Assembly: GCA_903813345.2 (NCBI GenBank)
Contig: CAIIXF020000332.1
Coordinates: forward strand, 1 to 22,000
Origin: Owenia fusiformis
Taxonomy: Eukaryota > Annelida > Polychaeta > Sabellida > Oweniidae
Direction: 5' to 3'
Length of the DNA: 22,000 bases
A program made the translations under genes and the position numbers. The notes under the pieces are model-generated. The model saw only the letters and a list, made by a program, of their open reading frames with translations. It had not been told where the DNA came from and did not search any database. Below, piece by piece: positions 1 through 9,333 of this stretch (its first letter is position 1; every line of letters starts with the position of its first letter).

Positions 1-132
1 CTGAAATAAAATAATATAGAGTATAATTACTTCAAACCAGGTAATAATTTCTCACTACTGATACCATAATTTGAAAAAGTTTAGTGTGGTGCATATACTA
101 TGTAGCCAGGGGAAGGGGGAGGTGCGACTGGC
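1..132. other. Unique flank left of the duplicated module
   Basis: This AT-rich sequence ends in a short purine-rich tract (about 108-122). It has no counterpart in the second copy of the module near 19 kb, so the homology stops abruptly at about position 133. No gene is visible apart from the chimeric tail of the truncated transposase frame that runs into it on the minus strand. Confidence 0.5.
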
Positions 133-207
133 TGTTTGCTGGTTACGAAACTTATTTTTTGAATAAAAATGACCAAATCCTCTTGGTGGTTTTGACATAG
201 TTGACAT
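55..207 (-). pseudogene. Truncated 5' end of Mutator-like transposase (module copy 1)
   Basis: The start codon at 207 and the first 25 codons match the beginning of the transposase exon at 19136 (MSTMSKPPRGFGHFYSKNKF). One synonymous-scale difference lies near codon 16. At about position 133 the homology ends and the frame continues for some 25 unrelated codons (TASRTSPFPWLH...) to a TAG at 57-55. The remaining 176 residues of the exon, including the Cys-rich domain, are missing. This is therefore a broken copy that kept only the start and the upstream region. Whether the break came from insertion of the left-hand sequence or from a deletion cannot be decided here. Confidence 0.65.
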
Positions 208-671
208 TGCTTGATAACTTGGAACAATCCAAAGCAGAATGATGTTCTCCTCTCTAAGTCCAGTCTTTCAAGTGAATGTAGTGGTTTGATTATACATGAA
301 ATGTGTTTCTGGGTGACTTGGGCAGCCATCTGACAATTAATAATTCCAGATCATGTTTAAAAAAGTGTCTGAAGAATGATAAAGTCTTAATACAATAAAT
401 AGTTCACTGTTTGAGTTTGAGATAAATCACCCCTAGATCAAAAGATGGCATGTCAGTACATTGTCAGTATATGTAAACAAACTGTATCTTGATTTATTTG
501 CTAGATAAGGCATTGTTGTTCCATTTAAAGCAGACCTGGTCAAATTACCTGATTTATAGATCAGCTTTATTATGAATATATCACAATTTTAATGAGAAAA
601 CACAATACTCATTAATTATGCGCATATTAATTAGTTATTGCATAACTTATTTTCCAGTTCATTTTTTTCAG

Positions 672-887
672 TAGCCGTGACTTGTTCCTACATCACATCA
701 TACAGACAACATCTCAACTGAGAGTACATACACCGATAGAGTCCATAGAAGTTCAGACAATAGCAGCACAATCAGTGTTTAACCAGTCAGCACAACCAAA
801 TATTCCATGTGAGGGTAAGTCAGAATTCAATTTTTTTACATAGATAAACATGGAGGAGGATTAAAAGCATTATGGACTTTTATTAAG
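672..887 (+). other. Two candidate spliced exons (copy 1)
   Basis: Candidate exon A (672-814, 143 bp) follows a pyrimidine-rich AG acceptor (TTTTTTTCAG) and ends at a strong donor, G|GTAAGT. Candidate exon B (844-887, 44 bp) follows TTTTTTTACATAG and ends at AAG|GTAAGA. The 29-bp gap is too short for a typical intron, so intron retention or chance are alternatives. Joining A to B keeps one open frame: 47 full codons in A, one codon split across the junction, and 14 codons in B. The frame is SRDLFLHHIIQ... then ...DKHGGGLKALWTFIK. I do not recognise the protein. The copy at 19603-19819 has the same signals, and its one extra T lies in the gap, not in an exon. Confidence 0.35.
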
Positions 888-919
888 GTAAGACAGTAGA
901 TTCACCTCACACAGGACAT

Positions 920-937
920 TGGTGCCAGGGATCAACC
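920..937 (+). other. tRNA-3'-end-like / primer-binding-site-like string
   Basis: TGGTGCCAGGGATCAACC is preceded by ACA-T. Its complement ends in ...GGCACCA and resembles a tRNA 3' end (T-arm plus acceptor plus CCA), as at an LTR-retroelement primer binding site. It is repeated exactly at 19852-19869. No LTR pair is evident around it, so this is only a resemblance. Confidence 0.25.
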
Positions 938-1031
938 AGGTGTGACTATTAGGTACAATACAACTCACGTGGCCTTTTGTTTACTCATCGTAGGAAAAGT
1001 AGTCCATTTTGAAAACTGTTTGTCTGAAGTC

Positions 1032-1670
1032 TTGCTAAGACATGCGATCTGAGTTCATCAGTGCTTCCAAATGTATTTCCTCTCAAGTCACGCTTGAGTT
1101 CTGCATATAAGTACAATAGAGTAGATGCGAGTAGAAATGATCTTGATTTACGTCATTAAATATTCAAAATTCAGTCAAAGTGATGTCATATTTGAAATCT
1201 ACATGTAAAAATACATCAAAAAACATGGTTTCGAAAATTGTTTATCAACTTTGAAAATTTAATCTTTTTTGAAAATGTGACTTCTAGTTCGGGTTGATTC
1301 CCCATAGACCTCATATTACAAAATCACAAAAAGTGAAATATATTTTCTTGTATTGGACATATAACATTTTCTTTTACTGGACATACTTTATTTGCATAAC
1401 TATTCGATACATAAGGGCTATTTGAAAATTGAACCACTAAAACAGATGTAATTTAAGTTAAAGGGAACTTTCTACTATACCCGCCATGCTATCTGACCCG
1501 AGCGAGCCACCTGGTGGTGAAACTGGTAACTACCTAATCGCATTTGCGTCATTCATTGGGTGCAAGGTCTGGGGAATATGGAGGGTGTGCAAGTAGGGGT
1601 AGCCCCAGTGCCCTAATAGTTTCACTACTGAGGATAGCTGTGTGTGAACTCAGATCACATGTCTTAGCAA
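1032..1670. mobile_element. Segment bounded by 26-bp inverted repeats (MITE-like)
   Basis: The 26 bases at 1032-1057 (TTGCTAAGACATG...) reappear inverted at 1645-1670 with one mismatch, giving a 639-bp segment. It starts eight bases after the module copy loses homology, so its insertion may have interrupted that copy. The interior is non-coding and becomes GC-richer after about 1480. No clear target duplication is visible and the outer flanks differ, so the superfamily is undetermined. Confidence 0.45.
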
Positions 1671-1875
1671 ATGGGCAAGAATGGGTTTGAAAGTGTGTTT
1701 AGAGAGTGGGTGAATAGGCATAAGAAGTGTATAGGTAGAGATGGAAATTATGTTGAATAGCTTATTTTCATAACAATGGGACTTTAGGACTGTTTTTATA
1801 TTGTATTGGTGGTAGTAATAGACCTGGGAGTATGAATAAAGCTATCAGAAAGAATAAACATGTCTTGGAAAGTTG

Positions 1876-1946
1876 TGACGTAAACAAACTTGCCCCGCCT
1901 TTTTGTTGTCTCGGTTACTATAGCAACCACAACTCTGGCCAATCAA
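1876..1946. promoter_or_regulatory. Cluster of promoter-type motifs (CRE, FOX, GC box, X-box, CCAAT)
   Basis: Within 71 bp there are TGACGTAA (1876, CRE-like), GTAAACAAA overlapping it (1880, forkhead-like), GCCCCGCC (1892, GC box), GGTTACTATAGCAACC (1913-1928, an X-box/RFX-like imperfect palindrome) and GGCCAATCA (1937, CCAAT box). Such combinations are typical of animal RNA polymerase II promoters. The GC content here exceeds the surroundings. No downstream gene is recognisable in the window, so it could be a relic or part of a repeat. Confidence 0.35.
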
Positions 1947-2065
1947 ATAGAAGACGCTTTGAATTCACAGAATAAAGGTGAAAAGGTTTGGGCTACAAAC
2001 TCTGAAAATTTCTTCGAGATTGGTGCAATATTAAGAAAGTTACAATATCTTTCACCTTATTTATT

Positions 2066-2077
2066 GGACACCCTGTA
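2066..2077 (-). repeat. Solo Tc1/mariner-type terminus
   Basis: GGACACCCTGTA, read on the minus strand, is TA-CAGGGTGTCC. It matches in form the CAGGGTGTTC end of the complete foldback element at 3864-4780. No partner end lies between 1 and 2066, so this looks like a truncated element lying to its left. The pattern is short, so confidence is limited. Confidence 0.3.
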
Positions 2078-2123
2078 GACACAAATACCCTATGGGAGTA
2101 GAAGTTCTGCTCGATAGCCGATT

Positions 2124-2600
2124 TTCAAAATGGCCGCTCGTTTCAAAATGGCGGCCATTTTAGTGACGATTTTACAGTCATTTAGATATAAAACTGTAAT
2201 AGCAATGAGTTTTAAAAGTAAAAAAGTTATATAGCACATAATTAAGCTAGACATGTAGATATTTAAGAAACACATGGCAGCCATCTTGAAAAATGGTGGC
2301 TTTTACACACGATTTTACAATTTTTGCTATAACTTGAAAAGTAGTGGAGCGATTTTGTTCATATTTAATATGTGACTACTTATTAGCATGGCACACTGTT
2401 TTATGATATTTTGGCAAGAAGGCGGCCATTTTGAAAATGGCCACCATGCTTTTACACGCTATTTTACAATTTTTGCTGTACTTGAAAAGTAGTGGAGCGA
2501 TTTTGTTCATATTTGATATGTGACTACTTATTAGCATGGCACATTGTTCTATTATGACATATTGGCTATTAAGACGGCCATTTTCAAAATGGCCACCATT
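2124..2600. repeat. Palindromic AAAATGGC/GGCCATTTT motif cluster
   Basis: Repeated inverted pairs of AAAATGGC and GCCATTTT occur at about 2125-2160, 2276-2300, 2421-2445 and 2574-2597. The 2421-2445 copy is almost a perfect palindrome. The half-site AAnATGGCGGC is the known YY1/Pho-type binding consensus, but the motif is also common in repetitive invertebrate DNA. Function is inferred only from resemblance. Confidence 0.5.
2301..2600. repeat. 149-bp tandem repeat, two copies
   Basis: Unit 1 (2301-2449) and unit 2 (2450-2600) both start TTTTACACG/CAC and share the stretch around AGTAGTGGAGCGATTTTGTT. Both also carry the GTGACTACTTATTAGCATGG block and end in the GGCCATTTT palindrome. A partial, more diverged unit may precede them (about 2160-2300). 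There is no coding capacity. Confidence 0.85.
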
Positions 2601-2710
2601 TAACGTGAGTTATTTTAGGTTATATATATTTTGCAAGTGGATCCAAGAGACCACGTGGGCGAGTCAATTATTTTGCAGGGGTGGCATGATACACACATTT
2701 CAATTTTGTA

Positions 2711-3094
2711 GATAGTGAATTCCCAGTGATTGATTTCAGTACAGTAAAACTGTCATAGTGAACACCTCTTTAGTGAAGATCTGTGCCCAGTGACATGCCT
2801 CTACTCTATTGAACACCTGTGTATAGTGAACACCGATTCCGTCCCAGCCAGTGATTTCAGTACAGTAAAAATATCCTAATGAACACCTCTTTAGTGAAGA
2901 TCTGTGCCCAGTGAACACATGCGTCTACTCTATTGAACACCTGTGTATAGTGAACACCAATTCCCAGTACAGTAAAACTTTCATAATGAACATCTCTTTA
3001 GTGAAATACTGTGCCCAGCGAACATATGAGTATACTCTATTGAACACCTGTGTGTAAGCGAACACCAATTCCCAGCCAGTGATTTCAGTAACTT
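2711..3094. repeat. Tandem array of pogo/Tigger-like terminal fragments
   Basis: Three units start at 2740, 2861 and 2968 (lengths 121, 107 and about 127), preceded by a partial unit from about 2711. Each begins TACAGTAAAA, followed by TGAACACCTCTTTAGTGAA and CTATTGAACACCTGTGTA. The opening TA-CAGTAAAAC is the same as the end of the complete pogo-like element that follows at 3114, so the array probably arose by amplifying one terminus. Overlapping reading frames here are by-products of the repeat. Confidence 0.8.
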
Positions 3095-3113
3095 TTAGAG
3101 GGGATTGTACCTA

Positions 3114-3560
3114 CAGTAAAACCTGTCTAATCCAAGGGACCAGCTAAGAGCGTTCGGATTAGGAGGTGTTCACATTTTGAGGTTTTGCATTTGCAAGATT
3201 TGGGATTTTGAAGAAATAGAAACAAATTCTCAATAAATATTATAGTTCTTTTGACTACTTAGCTTTATGGCATTACAGTGACATGAAAATCTGATTCAAA
3301 TGAATTTAGTCATCCTAGAAAGCCCCACCATGAGTGAGATTGTTCAAGTTTTTTCAAATATTTGATCAATTTTGTATGGAACATGTGATATTTTATGTGT
3401 TCAGATTTTTCAAACATGACTGTCCACTGTCCAAATTGGGAGGTGTTCATATTTCAAGTTTTTTTAACATTTGAGTCAATGGGAGGAAAACGGGAACAAA
3501 AAATGTTCAAATTGGGAGGTGTTCGGATTAGCCAAGTGTTCAGATATACAGGTTTTACTG
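3114..3560. mobile_element. Non-autonomous pogo/Tigger-like element (MITE), 447 bp
   Basis: The left end CAGTAAAACCTGTCTA and the right end (reverse complement CAGTAAAACCTGTATA) form terminal inverted repeats. Each is flanked by TA (3112-3113 and 3561-3562), the target duplication of the Tc1/mariner/pogo group. The interior repeats a GGGAGGTGTTC / TTCGGATTA word near both ends and has no transposase frame. Mobilisation would need enzyme from an autonomous relative. Confidence 0.75.
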
Positions 3561-3863
3561 TACTACAATTGTTTTCAATCTTTGGTAGGAAAGTGTACAT
3601 CATTCCAGAGAAATGACAGGAGACACACTATCATGGGAACTGGTCATATCAGATGTTCCCACGCTTTTCGTCCAGAAGAGGTCATTTCCCAGGATTATAG
3701 ATGAACCCTTGGCCAATCAATGATATAGTTTACATAAGAGAAGTATGACTGTATGAATTCTGGGATATTCCTGTTTTGTTGAGACAGGTGAGAATAAAAT
3801 TAACACTTTGCAAATTTGATCAAAACTGCCTCCAATCATCCAATACTTGGCTCAGTTAAAATA

Positions 3864-4780
3864 CAGGGTGTTCAAAAAAAAACGCAACCCGAAGAAATCG
3901 CTTTATCTTGAAAAATACAAGTTCAATTATGTTTATATTTTCAGGAAAGAAAGAAGGGACTATGTATGTATAGCTACTGTAGATGGTTAGTTGTAAAACG
4001 TGATGCCTTGGACACCTGCTCAAAAGACAGTTGTACTAGGAAAATACGAAAAACGCAGTCGGTGATGACTGCAACCGCAAAAAAACTAAATAACTTCCTA
4101 ACCATAGTGTTTTGGCTGTTCAAATTCAGCACAAATCATCTTCATTCACTGTATGGGAAATCTGTTGAGTGAAATCAAAATCACTTCAGGGACTTTACAG
4201 TCATGGGTCGAAATACTTTCAAATCGCAGTCAAACGCCCTGGTTCAGGCAGACTTATGAAGGCATTTTGACCATGACTGTAAAGTCCCTGGAGTGATTTT
4301 GATAAAACTCCACAAATTCACCATTCATTGAATGAGGATAATTTGTGCCAAATCTGAAGTGCCAAAACACTATGGTTAGAAAGTTATTTGGTTTTATTGC
4401 TGTGGCAGTCACCTCTAACTGCATTTTTCATATTTTCCTCGTACAACTGTCTGTTGAGCAGGTGTCCAAGGCATCATGTTTTACAACTAACTAACAACAG
4501 GAGCCATACATACACAGTCTCTTCTTTCTTTCCTGAAAATATGAAGATAATTGAATCAGTATTTTCCAAGATATAGTGATTTTCCATTCGGGTTTTGGGT
4601 ATTTTCCTAGTACAACTGTCTTTTGAGCAAGTGTCCAAGACATCATGTTCTACAACTAACTAACAAGAGGAGCTATACATACACAGTCTCTTCTTTCTTT
4701 CCTGAAAATATGAACACAATTGGATAAGTATTTTCCAAGATATAGCAATTTCTTTGGGTTGCGTTTTTTTGAACACCCTG
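3864..4780. mobile_element. Foldback Tc1/mariner-type non-autonomous element, 917 bp
   Basis: CAGGGTGTTCAAAAAAA at 3864 is mirrored by TTTTTTTGAACACCCTG ending at 4780, with TA on each side (3862-3863, 4781-4782). Homology between the arms continues far inward: the left arm runs to about 4206, and its complement starts at 4271 (CCATGACTGTAAAGTCCC), leaving a 64-bp loop. The element is therefore essentially one long hairpin. The right arm is longer because a 169-bp stretch is duplicated. There is no transposase frame. Confidence 0.85.
4431..4768. repeat. 169-bp tandem duplication in one arm of the foldback element
   Basis: The stretch starting TATTTTCCT(C/A)GTACAACTGT occurs at 4431 and again at 4600. 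Both copies include the GTGTCCAAGGCATCATG-like and CACAGTCTCTTCTTTCTTTC blocks and end at CAAGATATAG. The left arm has a single copy, so the duplication is specific to the right arm. The two copies differ at about a dozen positions, so the event is not very recent. Confidence 0.85.
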
Positions 4781-4820
4781 TAGTTGATTAAACAGGGTTT
4801 AGGTTTTCATATACATTAAA

Positions 4821-4970
4821 CACTGCGTGAAATATGGGATTCCAACTCTTGACACGTCTAGAAACTGGTCTTTACACGCCGGGTTTCTAGACGTGCCAAT
4901 TATTTACACCTCTTGACACGCGATGAATTCAACTCTTTACACCTCTTGACACGCTCTTGGCACACTGAAC
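4821..4970. repeat. Left end with subterminal TTGACACG-like words and a hairpin
   Basis: About seven words of the form CTTGACACG, CTTTACACG, TTTACACC or TTGGCACA lie in 125 bp. CACGTCTAGAAAC (4853-4865) pairs perfectly with GTTTCTAGACGTG (4883-4895) across a 17-bp loop. Clustered short words beside a transposon end are typical transposase contact sites. The assignment is by analogy. Confidence 0.6.
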
Positions 4971-6660
4971 AACATAATTATGTGTAAACAACTAACCTAA
5001 TTACCAATAGCAATACATACAGTATTTTAACGATTGCAAGTATTTTCTCTGATACTTTTAATTGATATATTTTTTAATCATTCTTTCGCAGACTGTTTGG
5101 AACAAGTACATGTAGCAAATATTAAACAGACTATTTTGTATGTACGCTGACACATTGACTTATTTAAACATTTTGGCAATTTCATGCCGCCTTTTGAAAA
5201 TATAAATCAGTTAGGCTACAGGCAATGCTAATCGACGCATTGATCCTAAGTGAAGGAAATACATATCATGATAAGAAAAAGAAAGGCGTTTCAAGGATAA
5301 AACGTGCAATAAACTTTGAAAACACTGATACATCAGGCCTATTTATATATTTATTTTGTATTAGCTTAATATAAAGATAAACTTACTTTTCGATGAGTAT
5401 TTGGATTTCGGAGTAATTTGTTTCAAGTTAAGTCAATACAAATTATCGCCGACTTAACTTGTGACCATACATATGATAAATGAGGGGCATTTTAATACAC
5501 AATTGGGCAAAACAAGCATATTCAATCGAATGTACCATTCTCTCTGCTGTTCTTTCCCAGCCTATCCATAAACAGACAGGTACAAGTTCCCATAGTTTTC
5601 GCAACATCTAATTCTATGATCAATTGCTAGACACAGCAAATATACTAATTAATTGTCTGATTGTGATTTGGGAACGTAGGGTTTTTTACATAAACAGGAT
5701 ACTTGGCTGTACATAGCCTGAGAACACCGGATTGACCCCCCCCCCCAATCGACGCCTAGGCGCTGCTTATGTTTTAATAAGAAACATTCCCTTGTAAAGA
5801 ATTATCGGGATATGAATTGATACAAGGTCAAGTATTCTGCCCCTTTTGTGTGATAAAAATATGTATTTAATTGGTGCTTTAACTTTTTGAACAAAGAAAT
5901 GAAATAATCGCACTGAATGTCTCAACATAAATCAGTGATGTTTAATTAGTAAATGGCACTATTATGTCAGTCTACGCACTTCATGGACATGGACGGGGGG
6001 GGGGGTGAGTTACCCATTCTAAAATGGTTAAAGTTTGTATTAATTTATTAAAGAGTAATCAATAGGTCGTGAACTCCGATTGATAACCAACTGTAGCATA
6101 CTACTTAATTTGTTTGACTATTGATATTAAAAAGGAGTGAATTTATGATATTCATAGAGGTACATTGTATTGGTATTAATATAATAATGATATTGGGGAC
6201 CATAAACCACTTTGTTTCGCAAGTAGCTTTAGGATCGCGGTTTTATCTTCACATGTTGCCCTTTGTGCAATTCGAAAATGAAATATTTTAATCTATAATT
6301 TATATATCATTTGCAAAATAAATGTAATTAAGAGACATGGGGGAGGGGGGGGGGGTTAACGGCCAGAATTTGGAATGAATTTGGGAATTTCAAGGATTGA
6401 TTCACTTAATGTTGTTCACTGGAGTCGATACACACACCTACATAACAATCGGAGACAAAACTGACTTAATCTGATATGATAACAAAAGATTAATAACTTA
6501 GTCTATGTTTTTGTTTTTATAATTGCGGAAGTGTACCAAAACCACCTTGATTACAGAAGATATCGTCTAGGCTTTAGATTTAATGAATAGATTTTTTGCC
6601 CTAGTCTCATTTAATAAAACAGGCTATTTGCGTATTTAATTAATATTTGTGACAAAATAT
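4971..6660. other. Non-coding AT-rich interior
   Basis: I see no gene. The only notable structures are a C11 run (5736-5746), a G11 run (5995-6005) and a G11 run (6345-6355). Every reading frame is short and lacks recognisable motifs. Confidence 0.5.
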
Positions 6661-6839
6661 TTCAGTTAGACTCAAAATCAAAACGAATTTCTCCATTATA
6701 GCCCCCCCTCGCAACTGTCCCGAGTCTGCATCTGTTTTTCATGCTTCCGATCCACCTTTGGGATAGAGAGAATAGATGTAGATTTGTAATTTGGGGGTTG
6801 GCATTAAATGTGTTCTCATACAAACTAAAATAAACCCCA

Positions 6840-7063
6840 AAAAGCCATATCAAATGTCCAAACACAAGACCAATGCCATGTCAAACATCCAAATATAGAA
6901 CCAATGTCATTCCCCCGGGTACCAAATATCCAGAATATAAGACCAATGCCATTCGAAATATCGAATGCCCCGAGAAGAAGGCAGATCTTTGAGTAAAATG
7001 ATCATAAACAACCTCAAATGAAGGATATGTGTAACAACTAGACCAATGCCCCGGGACCAATGC
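6840..7063. repeat. Degenerate short repeats with ACCAATGYC core
   Basis: RACCAATGYC occurs at about 6868, 6898, 6941, 7041 and 7054, partly joined to CCCCGGG and CCAAATATCC words. Spacing is irregular (13-100 bp). The local GC rise and stop-poor minus-strand frames (to about 7255) come from this repeat, and no domain is recognisable. It is probably an old, decayed repeat. Confidence 0.45.
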
Positions 7064-7069
7064 CGTACC

Positions 7070-7890
7070 ACAATTGAGGGGTAACATATTTTCCACACCG
7101 ACTCTTATACCAGAAAATGGAAAAATCTGTCTTAAAATGTGGGTCCATTGGCTTGACATACCAAATGTAAAAAAGGTACCCCACCTGAGCCGAGTGTGAA
7201 CCCCCGGGGTGAATGGTGAACACACGGGGCAAGGAATTCTTCGATTTTGATTCAAGTAATTTTTTTAATAAAATTCATACTCATGTTAATAGCGGACGCC
7301 TTGGCCAAATAATCTTTCAAATCATGCACTTTCCAAGTGATTTTGTAGCAAAATTGTGATAATATATGAACCCCTTGGAATTATTCAAAGACGGACCCCC
7401 GCCAGCCCATCCCCCATTCTTACCTATGCTAAACACTAAGAAAATATATAGAATGGTATCTTACACTTTTTTCTAAATGTTGATATCCAAAAAACATATC
7501 TTTTTGGTTTATCAACACATACCGCTCACAATATAACAAGTATACAGATTGTAACATAGATAAGCGAATTGGGGAAAATTACAATCCCTTTGATCAAATT
7601 ATTATAAGATTTAATCTCCAGCTGAGGTGCAATCAAAATGTTGATACACATAATTAGCAGTCAGAAAGATGTTCTTACCACTGTAGTTTTCAATATTCCC
7701 TTTGTTGTAACATTTTATTTCAAAAGAATGGATATTGATGGTTGTATGGAAGTATTCATATCAAACATTCACATTATAGTTTACAGTGGAATTCCCTCCA
7801 TAAATGCAACATATTTACCATTTAAGATTTCATATTGGACTTTCCGCATAATGATAAAATGTTGACGATATAGTTTTCGATAAAACCCCA
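7070..7890. other. Non-coding stretch
   Basis: No gene or clear repeat is visible. There is a CCCCCGGGG-containing patch at about 7200-7225, and AT-rich sequence follows. Short frames here carry no known motif. Confidence 0.4.
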
Positions 7891-8010
7891 GGGCCGTAGC
7901 CAGCTTTCAGTCGGGGGAGGCGTGATGCAATCACCAAAATATTTTAGGTTTTCAGTCGGGGGTGCGATCGTGACATAAATGAGGCAAAAAATATTTGTTT
8001 TGAATTTTTA
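7891..8010. repeat. GGGCCGTAGCCAGC-type interspersed repeat fragment
   Basis: GGGCCGTAGCCAGC at 7891 is followed by two copies of TTTCAGTCGGGGG about 45 bp apart. The GGCCGTAGCCAG word with a G-rich continuation is a form I recall from short inverted-repeat elements in several invertebrate genomes. A related, more complete element lies at 9334. No second end is evident for this fragment. Confidence 0.45.
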
Positions 8011-8358
8011 CGAAAATGATGCAACTTCCTTCAAACCTGAGCTAGAAGCTTCAAACAAAAAATCAATTTAATGCTCTTTTCTTCCTCTACCTTATGGTAC
8101 CTTTTATTGCTTGTAGGAGGGGGTGCGAACCCATCGCTTCTCCTCGTTACACTTATAAACCCAATAACGTATTCCCAAGGAATCGACTTTATTAATTTAT
8201 ATGTGAAAAATGAGCTTGCATGTACAAATTGCATCGTATGCAAACCTTCCCCTGACCGACCCGGTCATGTTTATGTCTTTTGAATGATGTCTACCCCTTG
8301 ATGCATGCATCCTTTAATAAGTGGTGTTAAGAATATTGGTGTAGGCCCTGGTCAATAT

Positions 8359-8437
8359 CTCTAGATACGCAGAGTTTCTAGACCGGCTAAGCACGTCTAA
8401 AAATTACTAGAAATTCCACAATTTATACAGTGATATG
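8359..8437. repeat. Internal relative of the CACTG element's right end
   Basis: This stretch aligns imperfectly but over its full length with 10057-10131, in the same orientation. It shares TCTCTAGATACGC, GAGTTTCTAGAC-like, GCACGTCTA and AGAAATTCCAC words and ends ACAGTG. It may be the end of a second, nested or truncated member of the same family. No matching left end was found. Confidence 0.5.
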
Positions 8438-8439
8438 GA

Positions 8440-9330
8440 TTTCATGTTTCTATTGAATGCCTTATTTTGAAGTCTAGCTAAATAATCGAGTTTGATTTTA
8501 AACGTTTTCGGGGATCCGGGCAGAACTCAGGATATAGTACTTGAGTACATTTGCATTCAAAATAATTCAAAATTCAAAATTGCAAATATCATGGAAGTTG
8601 ATTGCAATTATGTTCGATGATCGTCAACATGAAAGAACAATATGTCTGAATAATTAGCTATTAAACATCTTTATCAAAACTTTCCTACACTTTTAAATGT
8701 TGATCTTGTCAAAGAGTACTCTCCATCTGAGATTCAGATGTAGATCGAAAATCAAATTGATTTCAAAGGTATTTATAGATGGTTTACATGAGGGGTTCTG
8801 TCCAAGTGGGTCCCGGGATGTGGGTGGTGTATTCCTTTCATAACACAGAGTTGTTTTGCTTCCGGGGTCCTAAATTATTCAATTTTAAATAGTAACTAAT
8901 AAGATTAAACAGATCAAAAAGACTCGGGGCACTGCCGTCGCCCCATCATGATCAATACAGGTGACAATAAGCGACACATGTTTCAGCGTCATGATAGTAA
9001 ACCATGACATCTCAAATCTTCCCAGCCCTTGATTTTTGAGATCTTTCATCCCAGCTCATATTTCATCTAATTGGGGTCATAAAACTTGTGTAACTGTGCC
9101 TGTTGCATCCTCGCTGGAAGGGTATTTTACAAGTATAAATGAAGTCCTTTGAAGAAGGATGTGCCTGTTGTTAAATACATGTACAATGGCTTACTACATT
9201 ATGTAATGTATTGACATTAAGGTAGATGATTACATGATAACAATCACACTTATTGACATTCATAACTCTTCCCATCTGATATGCTCAGATCACAGAATAT
9301 GCCTCATTATATCAGAGCATGTTTCAGGCG
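8440..9330. other. Non-coding stretch
   Basis: No gene or strong repeat is recognised. The sequence is AT-rich with isolated GC-rich patches near 8510 and 8800. Confidence 0.4.
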
Positions 9331-9333
9331 TTT

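Larger units (their letters stand above)
133..1023. repeat. Dispersed module, copy 1 (direct repeat of 19062-19951)
   Basis: About 890 bp is nearly identical, in the same orientation, to 19062-19951 at an offset of 18,929-18,932. Differences are scattered single substitutions and one- or two-base indels. The block contains the transposase start and 5' flank (minus strand), an AT-rich spacer, two candidate plus-strand exons, a TGGTGCC primer-site-like string and a 69-bp tail that recurs a third time at 20351. Identity ends on both sides inside the window, so these are two copies of one mobile or duplicated module, not one long tandem duplication. Confidence 0.9.

Noticed and set aside
6881-7255. 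A 124-codon minus-strand frame
   Set aside because: It overlaps a degenerate ACCAATGCC repeat, three frames are open at once, and no domain is recognisable.
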